A stretch of 46,716 bases of DNA, taken from assembly GCA_019307065.1 (NCBI GenBank), contig JAFDKH010000018.1:1-46716 (forward strand), written 5' to 3'. Positions 7,770 through 17,585 of the stretch are shown here, piece after piece (position 1 is the first letter of the stretch; each line of letters starts with the position of its first letter). The position numbers were made by a program, and so were the translations under genes. This DNA is from Deltaproteobacteria bacterium (GTDB lineage Bacteria; Myxococcota; B64-G9). The notes beneath the pieces were generated by a model. It searched no databases and was not told where the DNA came from. It saw only the letters and a program-made list of their open reading frames with translations.

Positions 7770-9377
7770 TTACCGTTTCCCGCGCAGGCCCGGCGGGGTA
7801 AGATCGGCCAGCAACGCCTGATTGACTTCAATATTGGCGATTGCGCGTTTGTGCTTCAGCCAGGCAGCTAGCTGGCGGCCGCGTTGGCCGGCCAGAACTC
7901 GGTTGCGCAGGACGTCTTGGTCTTCTTTAAAAGCTTCCATGTCCGGATCGACCCGCTCGATCAACTTGAAAACGACGAAGGCGCTGGGGCCGAAAGGCGA
8001 GGCAGTCTTGAAAACCTTGTCAGGCAGCGGACTATCGTTGGTAAGCGTGAAAGCTGCCTGCGCCAGATCTTCGTCCATGCCGATTTGGGGGACGAATCCG
8101 CCCATGCGGGCAATTAGCCCGGTGCTGCCGACTCTTGGGCCAAAGTGTCTGATAGGATTCTTGGGGTCGACTTCCGGGGTTTTGATCATGTCCGAGAATT
8201 TCTTTCCGGCTTTGATTCCGGCGAAGAGACGTTCGGCTTCGGCTTTGGCTTTTGCCTCGGCTCGATCGGTGGTCAACATCTCCTTGGCGATATCCAGCTT
8301 GACCTCGTCTAACGGGTGATCCTCGGCTTTGATTATTTTGAGGCATTTTATTACGTGATAGCCCTTTTCGGATTTGACGACATCACTGAATTTGCCTTCT
8401 TCCAGTTTGAATGCGGCTTCGGCGAAGGCGGTTCCCCAGCGGGCGCCCAGGGCTTCCTTGTTCAACATGGCCAGCTGACCGCCTTTTTCACTGGTGTCTT
8501 CGTCTTCAGAGTATTCTTTGGCTTGAATCTCGAACTTGCCGCCTTTTTTCAGATCATCAAAGGTAAGTTCAGCCTGCTCCTTTTTGTCGTTGATCTGGTC
8601 TGTGTCGTAATCCTTGCGAAGCTCGAAGAATACATGGGCCACCTGAGCCTTCTTTGGTTTGTGGTATCGAGCTTCTTGGGTTTTGTAAAAGTCTTCGAGA
8701 CGTTTGCCGCTATTATCAGCGAATTCTGCAATCTCTTTTTCGGTCGGAGTACTGTCCTTGATGTACATTCCGGCTGCGACTTTGACGAATTCCAAGTTGA
8801 TTTTGGTTTCACGGGCAATATAGGCTTGGAGCAGCTCATCTGCAGTGACTCGGGCTGTGTCCTGAATGATATTCGCCATGCGCTCAGCCAACATTTGCTG
8901 TCGCCAGGCTTCTTCGAAGACCGGCGGGCTGGTGTTTAGATAGCGAGTTACGTAGACCTTGTAGCGCTTGAAATCGAACTCTTCGTCTTTGCCCTTGAAC
9001 GCCTTGCGAATACTCTCATTTCTCTCGTCGTCGGTAACATGCAGACCGATTTTCTTTGCGGCCTGAATAAGCAAGGCCCGGTCGATCATCGAGTCCAGAA
9101 CTTGCTTGCGTAGTTGTAGCTTGTCTTCCTTGCGAAACTTCTTACCAGGTTGACGTTGAGACAAAGCCGTCCTGAGTTGTTGATCGTAATAATATTGAAA
9201 GTCGGTTATTGATATTTCTTCGCCGTCGACGACCGCGGCCAGGTTGCCTTGTCCACAGCCCCCAGATCTGAATCCCTCTGAACCGGCGCCGAAAGAAAAG
9301 ACGAAGACAAAGATAATGAATCCGAAAAGGAGTAAGATAATAGCCGACTGTGATTGCTTCCGCATCTGTTCAAGCAT
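7770..9377 (-). CDS. PpiD/SurA-type membrane-anchored peptidyl-prolyl isomerase
   Basis: A 535-residue periplasmic folding factor. One membrane segment near residues 11-30 (AIILLLFGFIIFVFVFSF) follows a short basic N-terminus, as in PpiD, so the bulk faces the periplasm. Next comes a SurA_N-like chaperone region (about 45-200, with the typical DGEEISITDFQYYYDQQ and LDSMIDRALLIQAAKKIGL segments), then a parvulin domain (about 235-350; AQVAHVFFEL, SEKGGQLAMLN and KSEKGYHVIKCL). A second degenerate parvulin-like region may follow. Length is somewhat shorter than E. coli PpiD (623). An AGGAG site lies 6 nt before the ATG. It is divergent from mreB across 192 bp and has its own promoter. Role: assisting folding of secreted or outer-membrane proteins. 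Confidence 0.85.
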   Translation of the reverse strand: MLEQMRKQSQSAIILLLFGFIIFVFVFSFGAGSEGFRSGGCGQGNLAAVVDGEEISITDFQYYYDQQLRTALSQRQPGKKFRKEDKLQLRKQVLDSMIDRALLIQAAKKIGLHVTDDERNESIRKAFKGKDEEFDFKRYKVYVTRYLNTSPPVFEEAWRQQMLAERMANIIQDTARVTADELLQAYIARETKINLEFVKVAAGMYIKDSTPTEKEIAEFADNSGKRLEDFYKTQEARYHKPKKAQVAHVFFELRKDYDTDQINDKKEQAELTFDDLKKGGKFEIQAKEYSEDEDTSEKGGQLAMLNKEALGARWGTAFAEAAFKLEEGKFSDVVKSEKGYHVIKCLKIIKAEDHPLDEVKLDIAKEMLTTDRAEAKAKAEAERLFAGIKAGKKFSDMIKTPEVDPKNPIRHFGPRVGSTGLIARMGGFVPQIGMDEDLAQAAFTLTNDSPLPDKVFKTASPFGPSAFVVFKLIERVDPDMEAFKEDQDVLRNRVLAGQRGRQLAAWLKHKRAIANIEVNQALLADLTPPGLRGKR

Positions 9378-9383
9378 CTAACT

Positions 9384-9441
9384 CTCCTGAAACCATTGTT
9401 TTTCAGAGGAGTGAATATAACCCTAATGCCGTCGGATGCAA
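9384..9441 (-). promoter_or_regulatory. Promoter and ribosome-site hairpin of the PpiD-like gene
   Basis: On the minus strand TTGCAT (9441-9436), a 16-bp spacer and TATATT (9419-9414) form a promoter that predicts a start near 9407. The leader of about 30 nt then folds as CTGAAA (9406-9401)/TTTCAG (9392-9387) with an 8-nt loop, and the 3' arm includes part of the AGGAG ribosome site at 9388-9384. The stem could mask the ribosome site. Confidence 0.45.
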
Positions 9442-9569
9442 CATTTTTTTGAAAGCCCATAGCCTAAAGTCGGCCAATTGCTGTTTTTTCTTGCCAAAAC
9501 AGGGACGTTCTGGTACGCAGGGTTGCTCTAGGTAGTTGTTCGAACCAATATAAGTCGGAGATAACTTAG

Positions 9570-10604
<1,035 letters not shown>

Positions 10605-10607
10605 TAC

Positions 10608-11459
10608 ATGTCGTGGTTTCAGCGAAACCGGATTCGACTTCTCGTAGCAGGCTTGCTGTTCTTTTCTCTGCTCCTGTTTCTTGCCCACATGAAGGAGCGT
10701 CGCGAACAGAACTGGTTCGACCGGGCGTTACTCTGGCTGACCTCTCCGATTCAGAATGCAATCGTTTGGACCATCGACGGAGTCGCCAGTACCTGGAAGG
10801 GTTACATTTACCTGGTTGGCGTCGAAGAAGAGAACCAGCTCTTGAAAAAACAACTCGATCAAGCAAAGCGTGGCAATGCCCGCCTGGCCGAGCTCGAAAC
10901 TGAAAACCAGCGCTTGCGAGCCCTGGTCAACATGCAGCAAGTTCTCGGCCAGGAAAAAATCATTGCGGCTCGGGTGATTGGAGTCAATACTTCACCGGTT
11001 GCCCGGACGATTCGAGTCAATGTCGGTAGTTCGGCAGGTGTAAAAATCGGTGATGCTGTCGTTTCCGGGGTTGGTTTAGTTGGACGAGTCTCGACGGTTG
11101 TGACTGGTTATGCGACTGTGCGGTTGATTGTCGACGGCAGCAGCGCTGTCGATGCCGTCATTCGTCGTTCGCGTGCGCGCGGGATCGTTCGCGGCCAGGG
11201 AGAAGACGAGGCCTGTTCACTGGATTATCTGGTTCGGACTGCCGATGTCGAAGTAGGTGATGAAGTAGTCACATCCGGGATCGGCGGAGTGTTTTCAGCT
11301 GGTCTGAAGGTCGGCCGGATTGCCTCGGTGACCTCCCCCAGCGTGGGTCCTTTCAGAGAGGCTGTCTTGCAGCCGGAAGTAGACTTTCAGACGCTGGAAG
11401 AAGTCCTGGTGGTTACTTCGAATGATGAGGCGCCTGCCAGTCAGGGAGAAAGTCCGTGA
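10608..11459 (+). CDS. mreC: Rod shape-determining protein MreC
   Basis: A 283-residue bitopic inner-membrane protein that links MreB to the periplasmic synthases PBP2 and RodA. One membrane helix lies near residues 9-25 (basic residues before LLVAGLLFFSLLLFL), followed by a coiled coil (about 70-105; EEENQLLKKQLDQ and LAELETENQRLRALV) and the two beta-barrel domains with the conserved NVGSSAGVKIGDAVV and GLVGRV segments. Length is normal. It begins 3 bp after the mreB stop; its ribosome site is weak, so translational coupling to mreB is likely. Confidence 0.95.
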   Translation: MSWFQRNRIRLLVAGLLFFSLLLFLAHMKERREQNWFDRALLWLTSPIQNAIVWTIDGVASTWKGYIYLVGVEEENQLLKKQLDQAKRGNARLAELETENQRLRALVNMQQVLGQEKIIAARVIGVNTSPVARTIRVNVGSSAGVKIGDAVVSGVGLVGRVSTVVTGYATVRLIVDGSSAVDAVIRRSRARGIVRGQGEDEACSLDYLVRTADVEVGDEVVTSGIGGVFSAGLKVGRIASVTSPSVGPFREAVLQPEVDFQTLEEVLVVTSNDEAPASQGESP

Positions 11460-11962
11460 GACATCTGGCAGTCATCGGACTGGGTATAATATTGTTGACG
11501 GTGACCGGGGCCGTCTGCCGGGTGCTGCACACCGAGTGGGTTCGGCCGGACCCAATCTTGATCCTGGTTGTCTATATCTCTATCTTCATGAAACCTGGCG
11601 AAGGTGTGCTTACGGCTTTTGTTCTGGGAGCCATCGCTGACAGCTTTGCATCCACTCCCTGGGGCATGTTGATGTCGGCCTCAATCGTGGTCTGGATGTT
11701 TGCTCGTCACCTGCGTCGATTCATGCAACCGAATCAGTCGACGGCTCTGGTGGGTGTCATGTTCATAACAAGTTTGCTGTTTAGCATGCTGATCTTTGTG
11801 TACCTGGCGGCCATGGGGGCTAGCGACGGTGTTATCTGGGTGAACCTGAAAGCAGTCTTGCCGCTGGCGTTCATTAATGCCGTTCTGGCGGTTCCCGTTT
11901 GGTCGCTGGCAAAATTGGCCTGGCCGCCAACGACCAGACGGCGGTTCGAAATGGCCGTCTGA
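11456..11962 (+). CDS. mreD: Rod shape-determining membrane protein MreD
   Basis: A 168-residue integral membrane protein with five or six hydrophobic helices, matching MreD in size and position. It starts with GTG overlapping the mreC stop by 4 bp. The sequence LRRFMQPNQ after the third helix and the pattern of short polar loops fit the family, which is poorly conserved in sequence. It is part of the elongasome with MreC, PBP2 and RodA. Identification rests mainly on gene order plus topology. Confidence 0.88.
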   Translation: MRHLAVIGLGIILLTVTGAVCRVLHTEWVRPDPILILVVYISIFMKPGEGVLTAFVLGAIADSFASTPWGMLMSASIVVWMFARHLRRFMQPNQSTALVGVMFITSLLFSMLIFVYLAAMGASDGVIWVNLKAVLPLAFINAVLAVPVWSLAKLAWPPTTRRRFEMAV

Positions 11963-11987
11963 TAGTGAAAACGACAACTCAATTTAG

Positions 11988-14024
11988 GTGAGAAAATTGT
12001 CTCTGTTTTCGCCACAGCCTGAGATGGCCAGATTTGCCAGACGCCACGTTGTGCTGCTGGTCTTTATAACTATGGTTTTTGTATTTTTCGCCGGTCGCTT
12101 GTACTATCTTCAGGTTTCGCACGGCCATGAATATGTTGCCCTGTCGCAAGCCAACTTTGTCGATGTGCGCCGCGAAGTTGCGCTGAGGGGCATGATTTTT
12201 GACCGGACCGGCCAGCTGCTGGTTGATAATCGCCCATCCTTCAATCTTTATTTTACGGCTGCTTATTGTAAGAAACAGGCTTTCGAATCAACTCTGGACC
12301 GCATTACCGAATACGTCGGCCTGAGTGTCATCGAAGTTGATGATACGCGTGAGTACTTTCAAAATACCAAGCGTCTGAATCGCTGGTTGCCGATATTGGT
12401 GCGTCGCAACATGACCTGGTCTGAGCTGGCCGCTGTGGAACAGCATATGGATTTGCTCGAAGGAGTTGAGGTACGCCCGGAGACACGCCGGGCCTACATT
12501 CAAGGACCACTGCTTGCCCACCTGCTGGGCTATGTCGGTGAAATAAGTCCGCGCGAGCTGGTTAAATATAAGGGTATAGGGTATCGACAAGGTGACATTA
12601 TTGGAAAATCAGGATTGGAAAAGTACTGGGAAGAAGAACTCAGGGGCAAGAATGGAAAAATCCAGGTCGTAGTCGACTCTAAGAAGCAGCGCGTCCCCGA
12701 TTTATTGGCCAAACAGGTGCTCGAAAGTATCAGTCGGGTAAGCGACTCCGGGGATGAGCTGATTCCATTGTTGTATGACCGGCTTCGAGCGATATCCCAA
12801 CAAAAACCAGGTGGCCTTGAAAGCGCCATAGGACTGGTTCAGCGTACACTCGATGGTATTGATCAGATAAAACCGGCTATTCCAGGCAACAACTTGATTC
12901 TGTCTCTTGATGCGCGACTTCAAGCGTTGGCGGAAAAACGTTTTCCCGGGCTGGAAGGGGCCGTAGTGGCCCTCGATCCGCAGACTGGTTTTATTCTGGC
13001 AATGGTTTCCAAACCAGCTTTTGATCCCAATCTCGTATCGGGGCGGATCAGTGCGCGTTTGTGGAACGAGTTGATTAAAGACCCTGACCGTCCCCTGACC
13101 AACCGGGCAATTCAGCAACATTATCCGCCCGGCTCGACATTCAAACCATTCACCGGTCTGGCCGCCCTCGAATCCGAAGAAATAGACGAAAACACAAAAC
13201 AACTCTGCACCGGCAGAATGCATTTTGGCGGGCACGTATTTCGTTGTTGGCGGCGGGGCGGCCACGGCAATGTATCGATCCATAGAGCCATTGTTCAGTC
13301 ATGCGACGTTTTCTTCTATCGGGCGGGTTACAAAGCCGGCCAGGATCGACTTGCCCAAATGTCATGGAGTTTCGGGTTTGGTTCGACAACCGGCTTTGAT
13401 GCCGGCGAGGAAACCCCCGGAATAATGCCGGATCGGGCTTGGTATAAAAAACACACCCGCACAGGCTACCTGCCGGGCTTCGTTATTTCCAACTCGATCG
13501 GGCAGGGCGACGTCAACGTGACTCCTTTACAGTTGGCCCTGGGGTACGCTGCCCTGGCCAACGGCGGCAACCTGATGAAGCCTCAGTTGGTTAAACGAAT
13601 TGAATCCCCAACCGGAGAGGTAATCCGGACATTTGCACCGGTCGTGCGACAAAAAGTTGCAGCCAGCCCAAAAAACCTCGAGTTGATGGTGGCTGCCCTG
13701 GAGGGTGTCGTCAATGAGCCTGGTGGTACAGCCTATTATCGCCGCCCGCGTAAAGTGCAATTTCAAGCGGCCGGCAAGACCGGGACTGCCCAGGTGGTCA
13801 AGCAGGGTGAGGATCGCGGTAAAGATTTGCCATATGACTTCCGCGATCATGCCTGGTTTGCTGCTTGGGCGCCGCTCGATAATCCGAAAATAGTAGTCGC
13901 GGTGGTCAATGAGCACGGAGGCCATGGCTCCAGTGGTGCTGCGCCGGTAGCCATGGAATTGATCACTTACTTCTTGGAGAAGCTCGAAAAGGATTCTTTA
14001 CAAGCCAAGGTTACGAACCCGTGA
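11988..14024 (+). CDS. mrdA: Penicillin-binding protein 2 (transpeptidase)
   Basis: A 678-residue class B penicillin-binding protein that cross-links peptidoglycan during elongation, working with RodA. One membrane anchor near residues 21-38, a PBP dimer/pedestal domain (about 60-235) and a transpeptidase domain with the three active-site motifs: STFK (383-386, nucleophile Ser383), SCD (438-440) and KTGT (597-600). Compared with usual PBP2 proteins of about 600-640 residues there is an insertion of about 50 residues (roughly 238-295) between pedestal and catalytic domain. The start is GTG 11988; ATG 12024, 12 codons later, is an alternative because the ribosome site is weak. It overlaps rodA by 4 bp. 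Confidence 0.95.
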   Translation: MRKLSLFSPQPEMARFARRHVVLLVFITMVFVFFAGRLYYLQVSHGHEYVALSQANFVDVRREVALRGMIFDRTGQLLVDNRPSFNLYFTAAYCKKQAFESTLDRITEYVGLSVIEVDDTREYFQNTKRLNRWLPILVRRNMTWSELAAVEQHMDLLEGVEVRPETRRAYIQGPLLAHLLGYVGEISPRELVKYKGIGYRQGDIIGKSGLEKYWEEELRGKNGKIQVVVDSKKQRVPDLLAKQVLESISRVSDSGDELIPLLYDRLRAISQQKPGGLESAIGLVQRTLDGIDQIKPAIPGNNLILSLDARLQALAEKRFPGLEGAVVALDPQTGFILAMVSKPAFDPNLVSGRISARLWNELIKDPDRPLTNRAIQQHYPPGSTFKPFTGLAALESEEIDENTKQLCTGRMHFGGHVFRCWRRGGHGNVSIHRAIVQSCDVFFYRAGYKAGQDRLAQMSWSFGFGSTTGFDAGEETPGIMPDRAWYKKHTRTGYLPGFVISNSIGQGDVNVTPLQLALGYAALANGGNLMKPQLVKRIESPTGEVIRTFAPVVRQKVAASPKNLELMVAALEGVVNEPGGTAYYRRPRKVQFQAAGKTGTAQVVKQGEDRGKDLPYDFRDHAWFAAWAPLDNPKIVVAVVNEHGGHGSSGAAPVAMELITYFLEKLEKDSLQAKVTNP

Positions 14025-15295
14025 AGAAGATGTCTAGTACAACGTCCTTTAATTGGGCCCTGCTATTAACCACCCTGGCTGTCGGCGGCCTGGGCCTGGT
14101 CAACTTGTATTCGACTTCCCGGGGGACATCGACCAATCTGGCCTTGGTTCAGGGTATTTGGCTGGCGGTTGGAGTGCTGATAGCCATAGTCCTGACCGTT
14201 CTTGACTATCGCATTTTTGAAAAGCTGGCCTATCCAGTTTTGGTTTTTACGCTCGTTTTATTACTGGCCGTTCTTTTTGCCGGGCGGGTGATATCGGGCT
14301 CGCAACGCTGGCTGCATCTGGGCGCTTTTAACTTCCAGCCCTCTGAAGTCGCCAAGATTGTAGTCGTCTTGGCCCTGGCAAAGTATTTCAGCAACGAACA
14401 GGCTATGCCGGCCGAGGGTTATTCCCTTTGGAAATTATTCAAGCCGGCTACGATTCTGTACCCCCTGGGAGCGATCGGTGCGATCATGCTCTACTGGGAA
14501 CGCCTGGCCATGCTGGGAACCTGGCGATTTGTAATAGTCTGCGCATTCATAGTATGGGCGGCGGCTTGCTTCTTGTATTCGTTGCGAACCGGGCGGACTC
14601 GCCTGCACGATCTTTTGAGCCCGATCATTCTGGTCATGCTCCCAGCAGTGCTGATTCTAAGGCAGCCGGATTTGGGAACAACTTTGGTTCTTGGCGCGGT
14701 TGCCGGAACCATGATTCTGTTTGTTAAAATCAAACCGTTCAGCTTGTTGATCGCCGCCATCGCGTTGGTTGCTGTGGCCGCCAGTGCCTGGTTCTTTGTG
14801 TTGGAGGATTACCAGAAAAGACGCGTTTTTGCCTTCATGGAACCCAGTGCAGATATCAAGGGTAGCGGCTATCATGCTTGGCAGTCGCGAATCGCAGTCG
14901 GGTCTGGCCAGGTATCCGGAAAAGGGTTTACCCAAAGCACCCAGACTCAGTTCAAGTTTCTTCCCGAGCAGCACACCGACTTCGTTTTTTCGGTTTGGGC
15001 CGAGGAGTGGGGCTTCATCGGTTGTCTGGGGTTATTGGGGCTGTTTCTTTTCTGGCTGACGCAGATGATCAATGTGGCCAGTAGCGCCCGGGAGACATTC
15101 GGTGTACTTGTGGCGGTTGGAGTGGTCGCGCTGGTGTTTTGGCACACGGCCATAAACATCGGCATGGTCATCGGTGTGTTGCCGGTAGTCGGGACGACTC
15201 TGCCGCTCTGGAGTTACGGTGGTTCATCGGTCTTGGCCAACATGGCGGGTATAGGCTTGCTGCTGTCGATATCTCTGAGGCGGCATACATTCTGA
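14021..15295 (+). CDS. rodA: SEDS-family peptidoglycan glycosyltransferase RodA
   Basis: A 424-residue polytopic protein of the SEDS family, the glycan polymerase partner of PBP2. About ten membrane helices are visible. Conserved SEDS segments include SGSQRWLHLGAFNFQPSEVAK (the family WLxLGxFxxQPSE motif), ILRQPDLGTTLVL and, near the end, the IGVLPVVGTTLPLWSYGGSS stretch; the extracellular loop with AWQSRIAVGSGQVSGKGF fits too. GTG start overlaps the mrdA stop by 4 bp. The family is usually 370-400 residues; the extra length lies in the loop around residues 130-190. Last gene of the mre cluster, convergent with trxA 17 bp away. Confidence 0.96.
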   Translation: MKKMSSTTSFNWALLLTTLAVGGLGLVNLYSTSRGTSTNLALVQGIWLAVGVLIAIVLTVLDYRIFEKLAYPVLVFTLVLLLAVLFAGRVISGSQRWLHLGAFNFQPSEVAKIVVVLALAKYFSNEQAMPAEGYSLWKLFKPATILYPLGAIGAIMLYWERLAMLGTWRFVIVCAFIVWAAACFLYSLRTGRTRLHDLLSPIILVMLPAVLILRQPDLGTTLVLGAVAGTMILFVKIKPFSLLIAAIALVAVAASAWFFVLEDYQKRRVFAFMEPSADIKGSGYHAWQSRIAVGSGQVSGKGFTQSTQTQFKFLPEQHTDFVFSVWAEEWGFIGCLGLLGLFLFWLTQMINVASSARETFGVLVAVGVVALVFWHTAINIGMVIGVLPVVGTTLPLWSYGGSSVLANMAGIGLLLSISLRRHTF

Positions 15296-15312
15296 CCCGG
15301 CTATCGCTGCGG

Positions 15313-15642
15313 TCAGAGTACTTTCTTGATAAATTTCTCAAGGGCGGCGGGAGATGCCCGGCCGGTGAGCTGGTCGACCACTTTGCCCGCGTTGAACAAC
15401 AAGATCGTCGGCAAAGATTTGACGGCATATTGAATAGCTGTCATGGGGCTGGCATCGACATTGACTTTCGCGACTTTGATGCGGCCTTGATAGTCTCCGG
15501 CCAGTTTCTCGATCACCGGTTCGAGTGCCTTGCACGGCCCGCACATGGGTCCCCAGAAGTCGACCAGAGCGGGAATTTTGCTCGAAACGATCTCGGATTC
15601 AAAATTATTGTCTCCAACTTCAACGACGTTTTTAGATTCCAT
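15313..15642 (-). CDS. trxA: Thioredoxin
   Basis: A 109-residue thioredoxin, a cytoplasmic disulfide reductase. The active site CGPC sits at residues 34-37 in the context WGPMCGPCK; the residue just before the first Cys is Met instead of the usual Trp. Further family features: buried Asp in LVDFWG, KVNVDASP, and a cis-Pro loop (SLPTILLF). Normal length. An AGGAG site lies 10 nt before the ATG. There is no signal peptide. It is convergent with rodA and divergent from the gene at 15798. Confidence 0.95.
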   Translation of the reverse strand: MESKNVVEVGDNNFESEIVSSKIPALVDFWGPMCGPCKALEPVIEKLAGDYQGRIKVAKVNVDASPMTAIQYAVKSLPTILLFNAGKVVDQLTGRASPAALEKFIKKVL

Positions 15643-15677
15643 TTGACTTAATCTCCTGGTTGAACGTGTCGAATTAC

Positions 15678-15706
15678 ACCATAGTACAGAGAGCGGCGAG
15701 GATCAA
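15678..15706 (-). promoter_or_regulatory. Possible trxA promoter
   Basis: On the minus strand TTGATC (15706-15701), a 17-bp spacer and TATGGT (15683-15678) are placed 36 bp before the trxA start codon. Both boxes are imperfect, so this is tentative. Confidence 0.35.
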
Positions 15707-15797
15707 TGTGCTTCTCAGCTGGTCGTGAACTTGACTAAGTTTCGACAATTGTATTACTTTTAATGTGTAAAACAAAGTATTTGGAGCTCATGAAGTA

Positions 15798-16424
15798 ATG
15801 GCCCGCCATCTTTTTATCGCCCAAAAAACATTATCCACTTGGCTGGAACAAGACAAAATTGATTTCGACAACAACATGATGACTATAAAAGCGGATGGTC
15901 GCTGTTTCCGGCTGCTTGAAGCAGTTCGTTTCGTCAAAGTCGAGGGTGATGACGAAGATCGAATCGGATTATTGGGTCGCGTCAAAACCAATACTCAACT
16001 TCTTGAAATGGGTGCCGAGCGCTACCGTGATTCGGTCATATACGACGATGTTGCTTATAAAGTCCAAGAAGGTTTTATCGGCGAAGTCTACTTGAAAAAG
16101 ACCCGCGCTGAAATAGAAGAACCTGCCCCGATTGTTGCCGCAAAACCAGTTGTGCCAAGTAAACCAGCTGCAAAAGCTGCGACGTCGGCGATCGGTGAAC
16201 CGACGCCGATTCTGGGACCGCCGCCAGTCTCAACTACGGCCAAACCCCAAAAGCCGGTTACACAAGCCAAGCCGAGTCGCCAACCGGAAATAAACGTTAC
16301 GAAAAGCCGGGCTTCACCCTTGCAAGCCAAAGCGGCCGGGGCAGCCGAACCGGGGCAGAAAAAAGACGATCAAGAAAAGACCGACGAAGAACTCCTGACT
16401 AAATTCCTGTTAGATAACCTGTAG
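15798..16424 (+). CDS. Conserved-looking protein with disordered tail, unknown function
   Basis: A 208-residue soluble protein. Residues 1-105 form a compact domain (start MARHLFIAQKTLSTWLEQ, then a Phe/Val-rich strand pattern and GLLGRVKT, ending in YKVQEGFIGEVYL). This N-terminal domain reminds me of uncharacterised proteins common in Myxococcota-like genomes, but I cannot assign a function. Residues 110-190 are Pro/Ala/Lys-rich and probably disordered; the C-terminus is a short acidic-hydrophobic helix (DEELLTKFLLDNL), perhaps a docking peptide. GGAG lies 11 nt before the ATG. The gene ends 3 bp from pgsW on the opposite strand. Confidence 0.7.
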   Translation: MARHLFIAQKTLSTWLEQDKIDFDNNMMTIKADGRCFRLLEAVRFVKVEGDDEDRIGLLGRVKTNTQLLEMGAERYRDSVIYDDVAYKVQEGFIGEVYLKKTRAEIEEPAPIVAAKPVVPSKPAAKAATSAIGEPTPILGPPPVSTTAKPQKPVTQAKPSRQPEINVTKSRASPLQAKAAGAAEPGQKKDDQEKTDEELLTKFLLDNL

Positions 16425-16427
16425 AAA

Positions 16428-17585
16428 TTACTTGGTCTGGGGCGGAGGCGGCGAGCTGTTTAACTTGTTGCTCTTGAGGTTCGTACGAATTCTCAAGAAA
16501 TAGTGCGAAAAGTCCATCCGCAACAGAATAAAGATCGCACTTATCAGGCCGATTAGAATACTCCAGGTTAAAATAATGTTGTATTCCATGGCGGCGAAGA
16601 TTCCGCCTTCTCCTGGTTCGGGGCGTTGCTCGGGCTCGATAGGCAGTCCATAGCGGGCAGCCAGTCGAGACACGTTGATCATGTTGATCACCGGGACTCC
16701 GGCCCGGCTGAAGCGGCTCATGACCGAGTCGCGGAGTTTTTCCGGAGAGGGGGTCGACTTGTTGAGCCCCTCTTTGAACATCCTTTTGACGAGCGGTGTG
16801 CCGACACTCCCGGCCCCGCCACCGATATTGATATAACAGGCAATAGCCCGTTCTTTAGCTTCTTCCTCGTATATGTTTACTCTCAAATCCCAACTAGACT
16901 CGAGGCTGGGCGGATCGATCAACTCGACTCCGTTGCGCTTGATAACTTCGCGGAGTATTCGAATTCCCTCGGGCGGAATACCACGGCCCTGATCGGTTTC
17001 ACCGCCCAAAGAAGCTGCCACCGAACGGTAGTGAATGATTCCCTTTTCGAACAGCAGGCGTTCCATGTCCAGCCAGGTCAGTTGGGGATCATTGGCACCC
17101 CAACGCGAAGCAGACAAAGAAGTAATTGGGATAGGTTTGATTTTCAGTACTTCGGCGGCCACCAGGGCTGCCAGATTCAACGAAGGGAACGAGCCTGAAA
17201 ATGCCATGGCTACAACATCGCCTTCCTTCAAACCGGCCCGCTTGTAAAGATGAATCATAACGGCTGCAAAATTGGGATTAGCCGAGGTTTGTTTGGCTGA
17301 AATCGAGCCTGTCTTGGATGTAATCGGGGTTAGCCCGGAACCGATCATACCGGTGCCCGTTGGATCATGCTCGGGATCGATCCGCCCGAATATCTGCAGT
17401 CGTTTTTGGTGGATCAGCTTCATGCCGGCGTCCATCAATTTTGCGGCCACCCGTTTCTCGCGGTAGTACTTCTTGCGTTGTTGCTTGGGTAGTTGCTCAA
17501 CCAGCAAGTAGCCGACGATGGAGATCGCGGCCACCAAAACCAGGACGCCTCGTGACGCCCGTCCGGGTCTCCACATTAGAGCCAT
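16428..17585 (-). CDS. pgsW: Poly-gamma-glutamate system protein PgsW
   Basis: A 385-residue membrane-associated protein of the 'poly-gamma-glutamate system' family, found next to pgsB and pgsC in some Gram-negative bacteria. An N-terminal helix (about residues 13-32), a large soluble domain with GVELIDPPSLESSWDLR, CYINIGGGAGSVG and NMINVSRLAARYGLP segments, and a C-terminal helix (about 340-360, LTWSILIGLISAIFILLRM). ATG 17585 is chosen because GGGGAG lies 8 nt upstream; the longer open frame reaching 17783 runs through pgsC in another frame. It overlaps the pgsC end by 10 bp. Its exact job in polymer synthesis or transport is not established. Confidence 0.85.
   Translation of the reverse strand: MALMWRPGRASRGVLVLVAAISIVGYLLVEQLPKQQRKKYYREKRVAAKLMDAGMKLIHQKRLQIFGRIDPEHDPTGTGMIGSGLTPITSKTGSISAKQTSANPNFAAVMIHLYKRAGLKEGDVVAMAFSGSFPSLNLAALVAAEVLKIKPIPITSLSASRWGANDPQLTWLDMERLLFEKGIIHYRSVAASLGGETDQGRGIPPEGIRILREVIKRNGVELIDPPSLESSWDLRVNIYEEEAKERAIACYINIGGGAGSVGTPLVKRMFKEGLNKSTPSPEKLRDSVMSRFSRAGVPVINMINVSRLAARYGLPIEPEQRPEPGEGGIFAAMEYNIILTWSILIGLISAIFILLRMDFSHYFLRIRTNLKSNKLNSSPPPPQTK

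Noticed and set aside
9511..9527. Sigma-54-like sequence before mreB (TGGTACG...TTGCT)
   Set aside because: GG and GC are 13 bp apart instead of the strict 12, and the -24 box has a mismatch.
15292..15316. CTGACC/GGTCAG hairpin between the rodA and trxA stops as a two-way terminator
   Set aside because: The stem is only 6 bp, has a 13-nt loop and no T-tract on either side.
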